Positions 8,414 to 17,030 of a stretch of 64,000 nucleotides of DNA are shown here, in pieces. The position numbers and the translations under genes were made by a program. The first letter of the stretch is position 1. Every line of letters starts with the position of its first letter. Source of the stretch: Bacteroidaceae bacterium (lineage in GTDB: Bacteria; Bacteroidota; Bacteroidia; Bacteroidales; Bacteroidaceae); contig JAKSLI010000010.1 in assembly GCA_024401305.1 (NCBI GenBank), forward strand, positions 1 to 64,000, written 5' to 3'. The notes under the pieces are model-generated. The model had not been told where the DNA came from. It did no database searches and was given only the letters and a program-made list of their open reading frames with translations.

Positions 8414-8421
8414 CAAAATTA
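8414..8421 (-). promoter_or_regulatory. Bacteroidetes-type -7 element for ychF-lgt run
   Basis: The minus strand reads TAATTTTG followed by CACGC, a close match to TAnnTTTG, about 21 bases upstream of the ychF ATG. The mRNA leader would be very short. Confidence 0.6.
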
Positions 8422-8489
8422 GAAATTTAGAGTGATATAAAAAAACTTTTGCACAATAATTAATGTGTAAACGTCACAGTTGTTGACCG

Positions 8490-9659
8490 CTAACGGTTTT
8501 TTAACAGCTCAACATACATCCTGACAGCCTCTTCAATCTCGCTCGCCTTGATGAACTCGTCGGCAGTGTGAGAGCGTGCAGAATCGCCAGGACCGAGTTT
8601 GAATGAAGGCCATGGCATGAGCGCCTGGTCAGAGAGAGTCGGTGAACCGAAAGGCGTTCTTCCCATGCTGATAAGTCTCTGGATAAGAGGATGTTCCTCG
8701 GAAATATGAGAAGACGACAGACGGAAACTACGAGCCTTCAGTTCGCTCTTGCAGTTTTGCTGAAGAATGTTGAAAACCTCTTCGTTTGTATAATGCTCGT
8801 TCGTACGCACATCAATGACCATTTCGCAACGATCTGGAATGACATTGTGCTGACGACCAGCGTTGATGACCGTAAGCGTCATCTTCGTTGGACCAAGCAA
8901 TTTGCTTACTTTGTCGAACTTGTAATCGCGAATCCAACGGATGTCGTCTAGTGCTTCGTAAATTGCGTTAACTCCCTCGTTACGAGCAGCATGGCCTGCT
9001 TTGCCATGAGAAACCATGTCAACAACCATCAATCCCTTTTCGGCAATGGCTGGTTGCATGCCTGTTGGTTCACCAACGATGGCAACATCAATCGGTGGAA
9101 GGAACTGACGAACATATTCAAAGCCATCCTTTCCTGATACTTCTTCTTCGGCAGAGGCTACGAAGATTAAAGAGCCCGCGGCCCCCTCAATCCCCCCAAG
9201 GGGGAGGTTATTAATAGCTTTTGCCGTTTGAGAGTCATTTAAAAGCTCCCCCTTGGGGGGATGGGGGGTCGTCAATATCCTATACGCTGCCAACAGCGAG
9301 ACAAGTCCTCCACCACAGTCGTTTGAACCGAGGCCATAGAGAGTTTCGCCTTCCCAAGTAGGCTTGAACGGGTCTTTTGTCCATGAATCCGAAGGCTTTA
9401 CCGTGTCGATGTGGGCATTCAGAAGTATTGTGGGACCTTCTCCTCCCCCTGTGGGGAGGTCGGGAGGGGTCGTTGGGAGATCGTGAGGGGTCAGAACGAG
9501 GTTGTTCTTAAAGCGTTTAGGCGCAAGTCCCCATTCCTTCATCTGCTGTTCGATGAGGTCTGCCACGGCAGTTTCGTCGCGACTAACGGAAGGAATACTG
9601 ATGAGTTTTTCGAGCAACTCAATGGCTTCTTGTGTATATTGTTTAATGATGTGTTCCAT
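8490..9659 (-). CDS. M20 family metallo-hydrolase (ArgE/DapE-like) with two in-frame repeat insertions
   Basis: A di-zinc amidohydrolase of the acetylornithine deacetylase/succinyl-diaminopimelate desuccinylase type. Metal ligands appear in NAHIDTV (His83, Asp85), GSNDCGGG (Asp114) and EEE (171-173), with later ligands in GEPTG and near the C-terminus. The start is the ATG at 9659 (MEHIIKQYT); the upstream TTG is unlikely. Residues about 57-73 (TPHDLPTTPPDLPTGGGEG) and 130-160 (TTPHPPKGELL...LPLGGIEGAAG) are encoded by C/G-rich palindromic repeats that also occur between genes nearby, so the protein has acquired two extra loops. Both keep the frame and leave ligand motifs intact. The Bacteroidetes arginine route may use such an enzyme; the substrate is not shown. 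Confidence 0.9.
   Translation of the reverse strand: MEHIIKQYTQEAIELLEKLISIPSVSRDETAVADLIEQQMKEWGLAPKRFKNNLVLTPHDLPTTPPDLPTGGGEGPTILLNAHIDTVKPSDSWTKDPFKPTWEGETLYGLGSNDCGGGLVSLLAAYRILTTPHPPKGELLNDSQTAKAINNLPLGGIEGAAGSLIFVASAEEEVSGKDGFEYVRQFLPPIDVAIVGEPTGMQPAIAEKGLMVVDMVSHGKAGHAARNEGVNAIYEALDDIRWIRDYKFDKVSKLLGPTKMTLTVINAGRQHNVIPDRCEMVIDVRTNEHYTNEEVFNILQQNCKSELKARSFRLSSSHISEEHPLIQRLISMGRTPFGSPTLSDQALMPWPSFKLGPGDSARSHTADEFIKASEIEEAVRMYVELLKNR
9182..9271. repeat. C/G-rich palindromic repeat pair inserted inside the M20 gene
   Basis: Two arms in inverted orientation (9182-9217, with CCCCCCAAGGGGGAGG, and 9239-9271, with CTCCCCCTTGGGGGGATG) enclose about 20 bases. The same arm sequence (CCCCCTTCGGGGG plus TTAAAAG / CTTTTAA edge) occurs at 11555, 11681, 19758 and 19886. 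Here it is read in frame as protein. Confidence 0.85.
9442..9492. repeat. Second C/G-rich repeat inside the M20 gene
   Basis: The sequence CCTCCCCCTGTGGGGAGGTC followed by GGGAGGGGTC is a small stem with a G-rich tail. A clear relative lies in the Nif3-like gene at 57657-57689. It encodes LPTTPPDLPTGGG on the minus strand. Confidence 0.75.
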
Positions 9660-9668
9660 AATTTTGGG

Positions 9669-9676
9669 CAAAGTTA
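9669..9676 (-). promoter_or_regulatory. Bacteroidetes-type -7 element for the M20 gene
   Basis: The minus strand reads TAACTTTG followed by CCC, about ten bases before the ATG at 9659, implying a very short or absent leader. It is divergent from the acyl-CoA synthetase promoter. Confidence 0.65.
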
Positions 9677-9720
9677 GCAGTTTTTTCTTTTTTTTTATAC
9701 TTTATGTAAATAAAAAGTTA

Positions 9721-9728
9721 TAATTTTG
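9721..9728 (+). promoter_or_regulatory. Bacteroidetes-type -7 element for the acyl-CoA synthetase
   Basis: TAATTTTG followed by CC, 24 bases before the ATG at 9752. Together with the element at 9669 it makes this 92-base gap a divergent promoter region. Confidence 0.6.
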
Positions 9729-9751
9729 CCGAAAATTACAATTTGACTATT

Positions 9752-11554
9752 ATGCAGACAAGCTATCATCTCTCTGAACTTGCCTATCAGCAGGCTAAGA
9801 AGTACGGAAAGAAGACCTGTTTCACTTATCAGAAATGGGGTCAAATGGAGTGGGATAAAATCTCATGGAATGAGGTTGCCAGCCGTGTAAAAGTTCTTTC
9901 ATACGCCATGATAAACCTCGGAGTTAACGTTCAGGAAAACCTCGGAGTCTTCTCGCAGAACTCTCTGGAATACATCCTGACCGATATGGCTGCATGGGGC
10001 ATCCGTGCCGTTACCGTGCCGTTTTATGCCACAAGTTCTGAACAGCAGATACACTTTATGATAGATGATGCCCAGATACGCTATGTTTTTGTGGGCGAAC
10101 AGGAGCAGTATGACAAGACTGTTGCCGTGATGCCGCTATGCCAGACGCTGGAGAAAATCATCGTTTTTGATAAGCGAGTGAAGATAAATCCGCATCTCGC
10201 CGTATATTTTGAGGACTTTGTGGAGCAGGGAAAGAACTGCCCGAAGGAGAGCGAACTCAACGATTTACTCCGTCAGGCATGCGACGAAGATATCTCTAAC
10301 ATCCTCTATACCAGTGGAACAACAGGCGATTCGAAGGGTGTTGTACTCACTCATGCCAACAATCGCGCAGCTATGATTGGCAACGATCAGGCGCTGAAGT
10401 TCAACGACAAGAAAGACCGCGTGATGTCATTCCTGCCTATCACCCATATCTTTGAGCGCGGATGGATGTATCTTTGCCTTTCGGAAGGCTGTGAGGTGAT
10501 CATCAATACTAATCCGAAGCGCATACAGGAAGCAATGCGTGAGCAGCATCCAACATGTATGTCTGCCGTGCCGCGCTTCTGGGAGAAGGTGTATGTTGGC
10601 GTTCAGGCAAAGATAGAAAATTCTCCAAAGATGCAGCAAAAACTAATGCGCGACGCCTTGAAGGTGGGTCATGAGCATAATGTTGAGTATCTTCTCAAGG
10701 GCAAGCGTCCGCCGATAGCCTTGCATCTCAAATACAAACTCTACGAGAAAACGCTCTTCGCTTTGGTAAAGAAGCAACTCGGTTTGGAGAATGCGAACTA
10801 CTTCCCAACAGCAGGTTCGTTCGTTTCCAACGAGGTTGCCGAGTTTGTTCACTCGCTTGGCATCTATATGCTTGTGGGCTATGGACTTACAGAAACTTAC
10901 GCAACTGTTTCTTGCTGGCGTCAGTTTGAGAAGACAACCGTTGGTTCTGTCGGTCGATTGATTCCTGGCTTGCAGATAAAATTCGGCGAAAACGACGAGA
11001 TTCTTCTCAAAGGACCAACCATTACCCCAGGCTATTACAAGCGCGATGAGCTCAACAAGCAGACATTCACCGAGGACGGCTACTTCAGAACTGGCGATAG
11101 CGGCTATATGAAGGATGGTGAGCTCTTCCTTAAAGAGCGTCTCAAGGAGCTCTTCAAGACTTCAAACGGTAAGTACATCGCTCCTCAGATGATAGAGTCT
11201 AAGTTGCTTGTTGACAAGTATATAGACCAGATTTCCATCATAGCTGACGACCGTAAGTTTGTCTCTGCTCTAATCGTTCCTTCGTTCGATATGCTAAAGA
11301 AATATGCTGACGACAACAATATCCCTTATATGAACAATCAGGATTTGTGTCGAAACGAGAAGATTCGTGAGATGCTTTACGAGCGTATCGACACTCTCCA
11401 GCAGGGACTTGCTAGCTACGAGAAGGTGAAGAAGTTCGTGCTCCTTCCAGAAGCGTTCTCAATTGAGAAGGGTGAACTCACTAACACGTTGAAAATCAAG
11501 CGCCGCGTGCTTCTGAATAACTACAAGGAGCAGATTGAGGCGATGTATGAGTAA
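9752..11554 (+). CDS. Long-chain fatty acid-CoA ligase (AMP-forming)
   Basis: This 600-residue enzyme activates fatty acids with ATP and CoA through an acyl-adenylate. The AMP-binding loop is YTSGTTGDSKGVVLTH (about residues 190-205), followed by FLPITHIFER, the core motif GYGLTETYA (about 377-385) and YFRTGDSGYMKDG (about 450). The adenylate-forming C-terminal domain ends with LTNTLKIKRR. The start is the ATG at 9752 (MQTSYHLSE) rather than the TTG three codons earlier. The length and the long linker between lid domains fit the long-chain ACSL/FadD15-like subgroup of Bacteroidetes. It faces away from the M20 gene. Confidence 0.94.
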   Translation: MQTSYHLSELAYQQAKKYGKKTCFTYQKWGQMEWDKISWNEVASRVKVLSYAMINLGVNVQENLGVFSQNSLEYILTDMAAWGIRAVTVPFYATSSEQQIHFMIDDAQIRYVFVGEQEQYDKTVAVMPLCQTLEKIIVFDKRVKINPHLAVYFEDFVEQGKNCPKESELNDLLRQACDEDISNILYTSGTTGDSKGVVLTHANNRAAMIGNDQALKFNDKKDRVMSFLPITHIFERGWMYLCLSEGCEVIINTNPKRIQEAMREQHPTCMSAVPRFWEKVYVGVQAKIENSPKMQQKLMRDALKVGHEHNVEYLLKGKRPPIALHLKYKLYEKTLFALVKKQLGLENANYFPTAGSFVSNEVAEFVHSLGIYMLVGYGLTETYATVSCWRQFEKTTVGSVGRLIPGLQIKFGENDEILLKGPTITPGYYKRDELNKQTFTEDGYFRTGDSGYMKDGELFLKERLKELFKTSNGKYIAPQMIESKLLVDKYIDQISIIADDRKFVSALIVPSFDMLKKYADDNNIPYMNNQDLCRNEKIREMLYERIDTLQQGLASYEKVKKFVLLPEAFSIEKGELTNTLKIKRRVLLNNYKEQIEAMYE

Positions 11555-11605
11555 GGCCCCCACAAGCCCCCTAACCCCCGAAGGGGGAACTTTTAATAGC
11601 TTTTA
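11555..11605. repeat. C/G-rich palindromic repeat, left arm
   Basis: Begins immediately after the stop codon of the acyl-CoA synthetase: CCCCCTAACCCCCGAAGGGG then AACTTTTAATAG. Its inverted partner is at 11681-11720. The 83 bases between them include the start codon of the next gene. The CCCCCGAAGGGGG core with a following T-run could also act as a terminator. Confidence 0.85.
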
Positions 11606-11608
11606 GAA

Positions 11609-12286
11609 ATGAGAATCAAACAATGGTCTATTATATTTATGGCAGGTACTCCTATTAATAATATATGGCGATTATTACTATTAAAAGTTCCCCCTTCGGG
11701 GGTTAGGGGGCTCTTGTGGGTATTTTGTCTCCTGTTTTTCGCTTGCTCTTCGGACAGCCAATACGACACTTCCCATAAGTGCTATTTGGTTATTGACAAC
11801 AGCATTCATTTGGATCCGACATTGATGAGTTGCATGAACAGCATGTCGCCGGGTGTGTTTTGCCGTGTCTCTCTTGGCGCGAAGAATGGCGTGCCGACTT
11901 ATTTTGTTGAGTCAAATCAAATAAACGGAGAGACTAAACAGCAGATGAAGTCATCCTTTACGCTCAATGATGTTGATCGCCAGCGTACAAAACTCCTTGG
12001 CATTTACAACGAATCCGGTTTGATTGTCGGTTTCGGAAACCTTGACAATCCACCTATTTTCTATGCTTACGATGCCCTTTGTCCAAACTGCTATGAGGTA
12101 TCGATGCCAGGTTGTTATAAACCGATGACGATGAATTCTGTAGGCATCGCAAGCTGTTCCTTGTGCCGTCGAACCTATAATCTCAACACTGGCGGCAACA
12201 TTGTCTCAGGCGAATCAGGCCGACAACTTTACCGTTATAAGGCAACAACAAGTGGTCCGCAAGGAATTTTGATGGTTAGGAATTAG
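11609..12286 (+). CDS. Lipoprotein with CxxC...CxxC module (degenerate Rieske-like)
   Basis: A 225-residue predicted lipoprotein. The lipobox LFFAC places the lipidated cysteine at residue 46. The first 40 residues are unusually long for a signal peptide, and residues about 25-37 (LKVPPSGVRGLLW) are encoded by a C/G-rich palindromic repeat, so the N-terminus was probably remodelled by its insertion. The C-terminal domain has CPNC (158-161), then CSLC (183-186) followed by RTYNLNTGG, laid out like a Rieske fold but with four cysteines and no histidines, suggesting zinc or a different iron-sulfur ligation. The function is not known. The stop overlaps the convergent GT2 stop by four bases. An alternative start is the ATG at 11639. 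Confidence 0.75.
   Translation: MRIKQWSIIFMAGTPINNIWRLLLLKVPPSGVRGLLWVFCLLFFACSSDSQYDTSHKCYLVIDNSIHLDPTLMSCMNSMSPGVFCRVSLGAKNGVPTYFVESNQINGETKQQMKSSFTLNDVDRQRTKLLGIYNESGLIVGFGNLDNPPIFYAYDALCPNCYEVSMPGCYKPMTMNSVGIASCSLCRRTYNLNTGGNIVSGESGRQLYRYKATTSGPQGILMVRN
11681..11720. repeat. C/G-rich palindromic repeat, right arm, within the lipoprotein signal region
   Basis: TTAAAAGTTCCCCCTTCGGG continues into GGTTAGGGGGCTCTTGTGGG. It is the near-exact inverse of the arm at 11560-11597 and is translated in frame as part of the lipoprotein leader. Confidence 0.88.
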
Positions 12287-13212
12287 ATTTTTCCTGCCAA
12301 CCAATAGCAGCGGCAAGCAAGAAAAGAGTATAGTTTCATCTTTAAAGTTGTGATATTCACCTTGTTAAGGCAGTACCAATGCTGCTTGATGGTGTTCTGC
12401 ATCATCTTTATTTCCTTCTCTTCCTTGTAGTCGGAAAAGGCGGCGTTGCGAAGGAGTAGGGTGGTCTCTATGCAGAATCTTGCCTGGGCTATGTTTAGGA
12501 ATTGTGGCCAAGTTGAGGCTACATCCTCACAAATCCTAGTCCAGACCTTATGTCCTGACAGTTTTTTCGGTCCAAATTTTCCCAATGAGATGCCGTTTTG
12601 GTTCATTCTGTAATGGTATAGAGCCTTTGTTGTGAACGCCATTCTTGACATGCGCTGCATGACATTCCAGCAGAACAGCGCATCCTCGCCATAACTTATG
12701 TCCTCTTGGAAGGAGATTCCTTCAAGGAGTGATGATGAGAAGAGCTTGTTCCAAAGCATTCCACGTAGTTCGTTGTGATAAAGGAAGTGCTCAATTACTT
12801 GCTCTTGATTCATTGTAAACTCCTTGTAATCAGAAGGTATGGTGTTGTCGTTCACTACATTTCCGCAAGTGGCAATGTCCGCGTTTTCCTCTGTTACCTT
12901 CTTCACAAGAAACTCAACCATGTCCGGTTCTATCCAGTCGTCGCCATCCACAAAGAGGCAAAAATCGCCTTTAATCTTCGAAAGAAGCGTATTGCGAGCG
13001 TATGCAACTCCCTTGTTCTCCTGATGATAAACTTCAATACGCTCGTCTTTTTCGGCATATTTCTGTGCGACAGCAAGAGTGTTGTCCTTGCTGCCGTCTT
13101 CCACGATAACTATCTGCAGGTCGCGATAGGTCTGGTTTGTTATGCTGTCAAGGCATGTTGGAAGGTATGCCTCAACATTGTAACATGGGATTAATATTGA
13201 TACCTTGCTCAT
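12283..13212 (-). CDS. Glycosyltransferase family 2
   Basis: A GT-A fold transferase of 309 residues. The N-terminus MSKVSILIPCYNVEAYLPTC, the nucleotide-binding VEDGSKDNT near residue 40 and the metal-binding VDGDDW near residue 93 are classic GT2 features. The start is the ATG at 13212 because the GT2 domain begins there; six upstream codons are dispensable. It should move a sugar from a nucleotide donor to the growing lipid-linked glycan on the cytoplasmic face. It is the last gene of the minus-strand arm of the polysaccharide locus, 27 bases after the pyruvyltransferase-like gene. The sugar specificity cannot be read. Confidence 0.92.
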   Translation of the reverse strand: MSKVSILIPCYNVEAYLPTCLDSITNQTYRDLQIVIVEDGSKDNTLAVAQKYAEKDERIEVYHQENKGVAYARNTLLSKIKGDFCLFVDGDDWIEPDMVEFLVKKVTEENADIATCGNVVNDNTIPSDYKEFTMNQEQVIEHFLYHNELRGMLWNKLFSSSLLEGISFQEDISYGEDALFCWNVMQRMSRMAFTTKALYHYRMNQNGISLGKFGPKKLSGHKVWTRICEDVASTWPQFLNIAQARFCIETTLLLRNAAFSDYKEEKEIKMMQNTIKQHWYCLNKVNITTLKMKLYSFLACRCYWLAGKI

Positions 13213-13239
13213 ATTTTTATGCGAAAACAAAAGCTGATA

Positions 13240-14352
13240 TTATAAGCCTGCATCAGACAGGAACTTGGTTGAGATTGTTTGCTTCTCCGCCTTTACCTTG
13301 TTTATTGTATTATAGTCAATATTTTCTTTTAGTAAGCGAATGATGGTTGGTACATCATTGCATTGACGTTCTTCGGCTATGCCTAGGGTGGTGAAGAGGG
13401 ATGTAAAGCGACTATTGCCTCTGGCTGCATTACCTAGTGTAACAAATTGCTTTTGGAAGATGGTGCTGAAGACTGCACCATGGAAGGAATCGGTGATAAC
13501 ATACTTGGCATGTGCAATACCTTCGATCCAACTCTCCATACTTGGGTAGCCCTTCTTCGTGAAGCGGCCGATGAGATGAAGAGGAATGTTGAGCTGACGG
13601 CTAACTTCATTGAAGATTGCCATCTTCTCCTTGGTATAGTCGAGTGTATAGACTGCAATATAATCTCCCTGGGGATGCTCGTTGCCAGAGCAGAGATTTA
13701 GATAGTCTTCTGCTTCAAGCATCAAGGTAGGGTCAAGAACATGAGAGGCTTCTACTCCAAGGTAGTTCTTACATAAAGCGATGCCACTAGCTTCTCGTAC
13801 AGAGATGGCGTCGAACTGCTTTGCAAGTGCGGCACATTGTACTGTCTGCAAGGCATTAAACTCCCATACGTCTGTTCCCAATGAAGCGGCATAGGCATAG
13901 CGCTTGACGTTCTTCCCTTCTGTGAAATCCAAGAACATGTTGGAAAGATGACCTTGGTTATAACGAGGTCGCCACACTTGGTCGCTACCGACAACGAAAG
14001 TTTCAAATCCAAATCTCTTAATCTGCTCCCACGTCAATGGCGATTGTATGGCATGCAAATGAAGATGTTTGTCAAGGAAAACTTTCTGTAAATGAGCGAG
14101 TTCCACCTTTTTCTTATATTCCTTGCCAAGATCAATCCATACAATCTCAGGGTTTCCTTGTAGCTTCTGCAGAAAGCGTCTGCATGTGTTCAGGAAATGG
14201 CGAGTAGCACTTCCTGAGTATCCTGCCACTATCGGATAGTTGAGTGTGGTTACGGAATGCCCTCTTCTCTCCAGCAACGTCTGGAGGGCATAGTTTTGCA
14301 GAATGCCTCCATAGTTGTTGCAGATGGGTTGGGTTAATATTGCAATCTTCAT
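13240..14352 (-). CDS. Polysaccharide pyruvyl transferase family protein
   Basis: This 370-residue protein matches the polysaccharide pyruvyltransferase family (PF04230): MKIAILTQPICNNYGGILQNYALQ at the N-terminus, FVVGSDQVWRP near residue 120, the VLDPTLML segment near 216 and the donor-loop VITDSFHGAVFS near 298. Members ketalise sugars with pyruvate from PEP or, in some relatives, act as GT-B-like sugar transferases. Its ATG overlaps the stop of the F420-hydrogenase-like gene by one base (TAATG), a sign of coupled translation. These two families recur side by side in Bacteroidetes exopolysaccharide loci. Confidence 0.92.
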   Translation of the reverse strand: MKIAILTQPICNNYGGILQNYALQTLLERRGHSVTTLNYPIVAGYSGSATRHFLNTCRRFLQKLQGNPEIVWIDLGKEYKKKVELAHLQKVFLDKHLHLHAIQSPLTWEQIKRFGFETFVVGSDQVWRPRYNQGHLSNMFLDFTEGKNVKRYAYAASLGTDVWEFNALQTVQCAALAKQFDAISVREASGIALCKNYLGVEASHVLDPTLMLEAEDYLNLCSGNEHPQGDYIAVYTLDYTKEKMAIFNEVSRQLNIPLHLIGRFTKKGYPSMESWIEGIAHAKYVITDSFHGAVFSTIFQKQFVTLGNAARGNSRFTSLFTTLGIAEERQCNDVPTIIRLLKENIDYNTINKVKAEKQTISTKFLSDAGL

Positions 14353-15476
14353 TACTTTATCAATTTGCTAATCATTATCTTCATTCTTAAAACTAATGGG
14401 TCTTTTGTCATGGACTTTACTAGTTTTGTAAATGATTCTCCATTCTGAAAGCGAGACATGAACTCGGCTCTTACAGGGTGCTCTCTTGGAGGAATTGCGA
14501 TTGCCCCATTGAAAGGTACTACATCCGTTAATGCTAAGTCCTTGGCGCTTTTGATACAGTTAACGGCATCCTTTCCCTTGGGAGAGCGGGCAATGACGAG
14601 CGTGATACCCTTATCCTCGCTTTGTCCTGGCATGAGTTTTCTTTCTCCCCATAGGTCGGCAAGTGAAATGTCTGCTTGTGACATGAAAGTCTTGAAGGCG
14701 CATTTGTAGCATGAAGGACGAAGACTAATGTTCTTGATGAAAGCTCGTGTCCAAGGATTTTCGTCGTGATGTTCCGATAATACTGAACCATTGGCAAACT
14801 CCACTACAACACTATAGTTGCGCCATCCTGTGCGTTTGTCGCGATGGTTTATGGAACTTATCTCCTTACCTTTTGATACCTCTGCAAGATACTTCTTCCA
14901 TAATCCCGGCGAAGGCACTCCGTGGCAAACGCATTCCACGGTAAGGAGGTTCTCATAGTCTTTGCGAAGAAACGCTTTGAGTCCCGCTATTTGGCAAGGA
15001 GTGCCTGAGAAAAGCACCTTCCTTCCTTGCTTCAGGAATGCTTCTGCCTTCAGGAAACAGTCGCTCATATCGCTTTGTACATACTTGCTTGAGCGGAAAG
15101 CTTCCAATCCTTCAATGGTTTCTGTATATGAATGCTCAACATTCCAGTCTTTGCTCCATCTTGCGCCGAAGACGACACCTTCCTCTTTAATTATGCTTTC
15201 TGCCAGCATTGAGAAGACGCCTCCTGATGAACTTTCCCTGCGAACCGCCTCGCTTGGATTCCTCGCCGCGATGACAAGGCTCGGTTCATGCCCTTGCTTG
15301 GGTGCAAGCATAGGACATGACTTCTCGCAAAGTTTGCAGTCAACGCATGTGTCAGCATCAACCTGCGGATAAGGAAAGCCCTCCTCGTCCAGCTGCATCG
15401 TTATGCAATGCTTCGGACATCGCTGTGCACAAGCCGCGCAACCGCAACATTGGGATTTATCTGAAACATGGATCAT
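14352..15476 (-). CDS. F420 hydrogenase/dehydrogenase beta-subunit-like iron-sulfur protein
   Basis: The first 55 residues hold two ferredoxin-type 4Fe-4S motifs: CCGCAACAQRCP and CVDCKLCEKSCP. The rest (about residues 80-330) matches the coenzyme F420 hydrogenase/dehydrogenase beta-subunit N- and C-terminal domains, with SSGGVFSML, FSGTPCQIAGLKAFL and the ECVCHGVPSPGLWKKYL segment. Bacteroidetes do not make F420, so it probably transfers electrons with a flavin in glycan building-block reduction; the substrate is unknown. It overlaps the flippase gene by four bases and the pyruvyltransferase gene by one. Confidence 0.9.
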   Translation of the reverse strand: MIHVSDKSQCCGCAACAQRCPKHCITMQLDEEGFPYPQVDADTCVDCKLCEKSCPMLAPKQGHEPSLVIAARNPSEAVRRESSSGGVFSMLAESIIKEEGVVFGARWSKDWNVEHSYTETIEGLEAFRSSKYVQSDMSDCFLKAEAFLKQGRKVLFSGTPCQIAGLKAFLRKDYENLLTVECVCHGVPSPGLWKKYLAEVSKGKEISSINHRDKRTGWRNYSVVVEFANGSVLSEHHDENPWTRAFIKNISLRPSCYKCAFKTFMSQADISLADLWGERKLMPGQSEDKGITLVIARSPKGKDAVNCIKSAKDLALTDVVPFNGAIAIPPREHPVRAEFMSRFQNGESFTKLVKSMTKDPLVLRMKIMISKLIK

Positions 15477-17002
15477 AACTTACCTTTCAGCACTTTTAAT
15501 TTCGACAATACAAACGCTTTCTCGTTGGATGTCAGTCCTAGGGAGAAGCTGATTATCAGGGATATTATCACACTTTGTGCAATATTCACAATTGAACCGA
15601 TAGTGGTGTCTGGCAAAAGACTGTTTATTCCGAGCGTACAGATTAATGAGCACGCGCCCACAGTAAGTATTGGCACGAAAACATTCTTTACGTATTTGCT
15701 GGTAGGCATGCTGATCATCGGTCGAACTAAATATAATCTTGCGGCAAAAGCACAGATGGCTATGCAGATGTGTACTACATAAACCAAGATCGGATTGGCT
15801 GAAATCTTGAGTGCTATGTATGAAACCGGAACGATGAGAAGGAGTATTCCGCCAACAATCATCTGGTATTTCTTTATGTCTCCTGTCGCATTTGCTGCTG
15901 TTACCAAGGAGTTTGCCACTGCGTCAATCATTGTTATGCATACCATCAGACGGACGAAAGCGACGGTGTAATCGGGCGTTTCCTTCAGCCATAGCGATAA
16001 CATGAGAGGCGTCTCGAAAAGGATAGGAAGCGATAAGCATAGCAATAGCAGGAACGTGAACTTTGCGCTTCTGAATACCAGCATGTGCATTTGATCCAGG
16101 TTGTTAGCGGCGTATTGCTTCGTAATCTGAGGGTTCAGCGCCGTTTGGAAGTTTTGTGAGAACTGTTGTACTGCTCCTTGTACATGTACTGCCAGTCCGC
16201 GAGCTGCATTTACCGCAGGACCAAAGAAGATGTTCAGCACGATGTTTACTCCCTGAGTCATCAGAACCACGGATATGTTTCCCCAAAGGTTCCAACCGCT
16301 GAATGATATAATCTTCTTGAAAAGAGGCTTGTTCCAGATGTTAATGTAGTGTGTTTCAGGGAATTTCCTGAAGCAATAGATGATGGAAATAGCTCGCATT
16401 ATCATGCTTACTATAAGACTGAGGATGGCGTAAAGCATCATGCGGTCCACGTCACCCAATAGCAAGAGATAGACAATGCCCAGTTTCATGAATGCCTCAA
16501 GAATGGAAAGATATGCGAAAGCCGACATCTTCTCATGGGCTATGATGACGGTGCTGAACGGCACTGTCATGACCATCAGCATCGAAGATATTATGGAACA
16601 TTGATACACCCACATGGCAGCAGTCATTCTTCCTTCGGGAATGGTAAGCTTTGTGAGTACGAACCAGAGTCCTATACTCTCTGCAAGGATGAGGATGAGC
16701 GCGGCTATCGAGGCATGAGTCAGGAAGCAAGTGGAGAAAGTCTTGTTGAGCTCGTCCTCGTCACCTTTTCCTAATGAGAAGGTAAGGAAGCGAAGTGTTC
16801 CTCCACTCATTGCGCCGTTCAGGAAACTGAAGATGGTAACGAAACCTCCAACGACGTTGTATGTGCCATAATCCTCTACTCCCAAAGTGCTTAAGACCAC
16901 GCGGCTTGTGTATAGAGCCACGACCATCATAAGCATCATGCGGAAGTACAGCATGATGGTGTTCTTTGCTATTCGTTTATTGTTCTCTGAAGTGTCTGCC
17001 AT
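15473..17002 (-). CDS. Polysaccharide flippase, Wzx type (MOP/MATE superfamily)
   Basis: A 509-residue integral membrane protein with about 12-14 hydrophobic helices spread over the whole length. It opens with NTIMLYFRMMLMMVVALYTSRVVLSTLG and GGFVTIFSFLNGAMSGG, typical of the oligosaccharide flippases. It should flip undecaprenyl-linked repeat units to the periplasm for polymerisation by the EpsG-like protein encoded at 34648. It is the first gene of the minus arm; TAATTTTG at 17031-17038 is the likely promoter element. Confidence 0.92.
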   Translation of the reverse strand: MADTSENNKRIAKNTIMLYFRMMLMMVVALYTSRVVLSTLGVEDYGTYNVVGGFVTIFSFLNGAMSGGTLRFLTFSLGKGDEDELNKTFSTCFLTHASIAALILILAESIGLWFVLTKLTIPEGRMTAAMWVYQCSIISSMLMVMTVPFSTVIIAHEKMSAFAYLSILEAFMKLGIVYLLLLGDVDRMMLYAILSLIVSMIMRAISIIYCFRKFPETHYINIWNKPLFKKIISFSGWNLWGNISVVLMTQGVNIVLNIFFGPAVNAARGLAVHVQGAVQQFSQNFQTALNPQITKQYAANNLDQMHMLVFRSAKFTFLLLLCLSLPILFETPLMLSLWLKETPDYTVAFVRLMVCITMIDAVANSLVTAANATGDIKKYQMIVGGILLLIVPVSYIALKISANPILVYVVHICIAICAFAARLYLVRPMISMPTSKYVKNVFVPILTVGACSLICTLGINSLLPDTTIGSIVNIAQSVIISLIISFSLGLTSNEKAFVLSKLKVLKGKL

Positions 17003-17030
17003 CTTTTGATATTTTAGTCTTTAGGAATGG

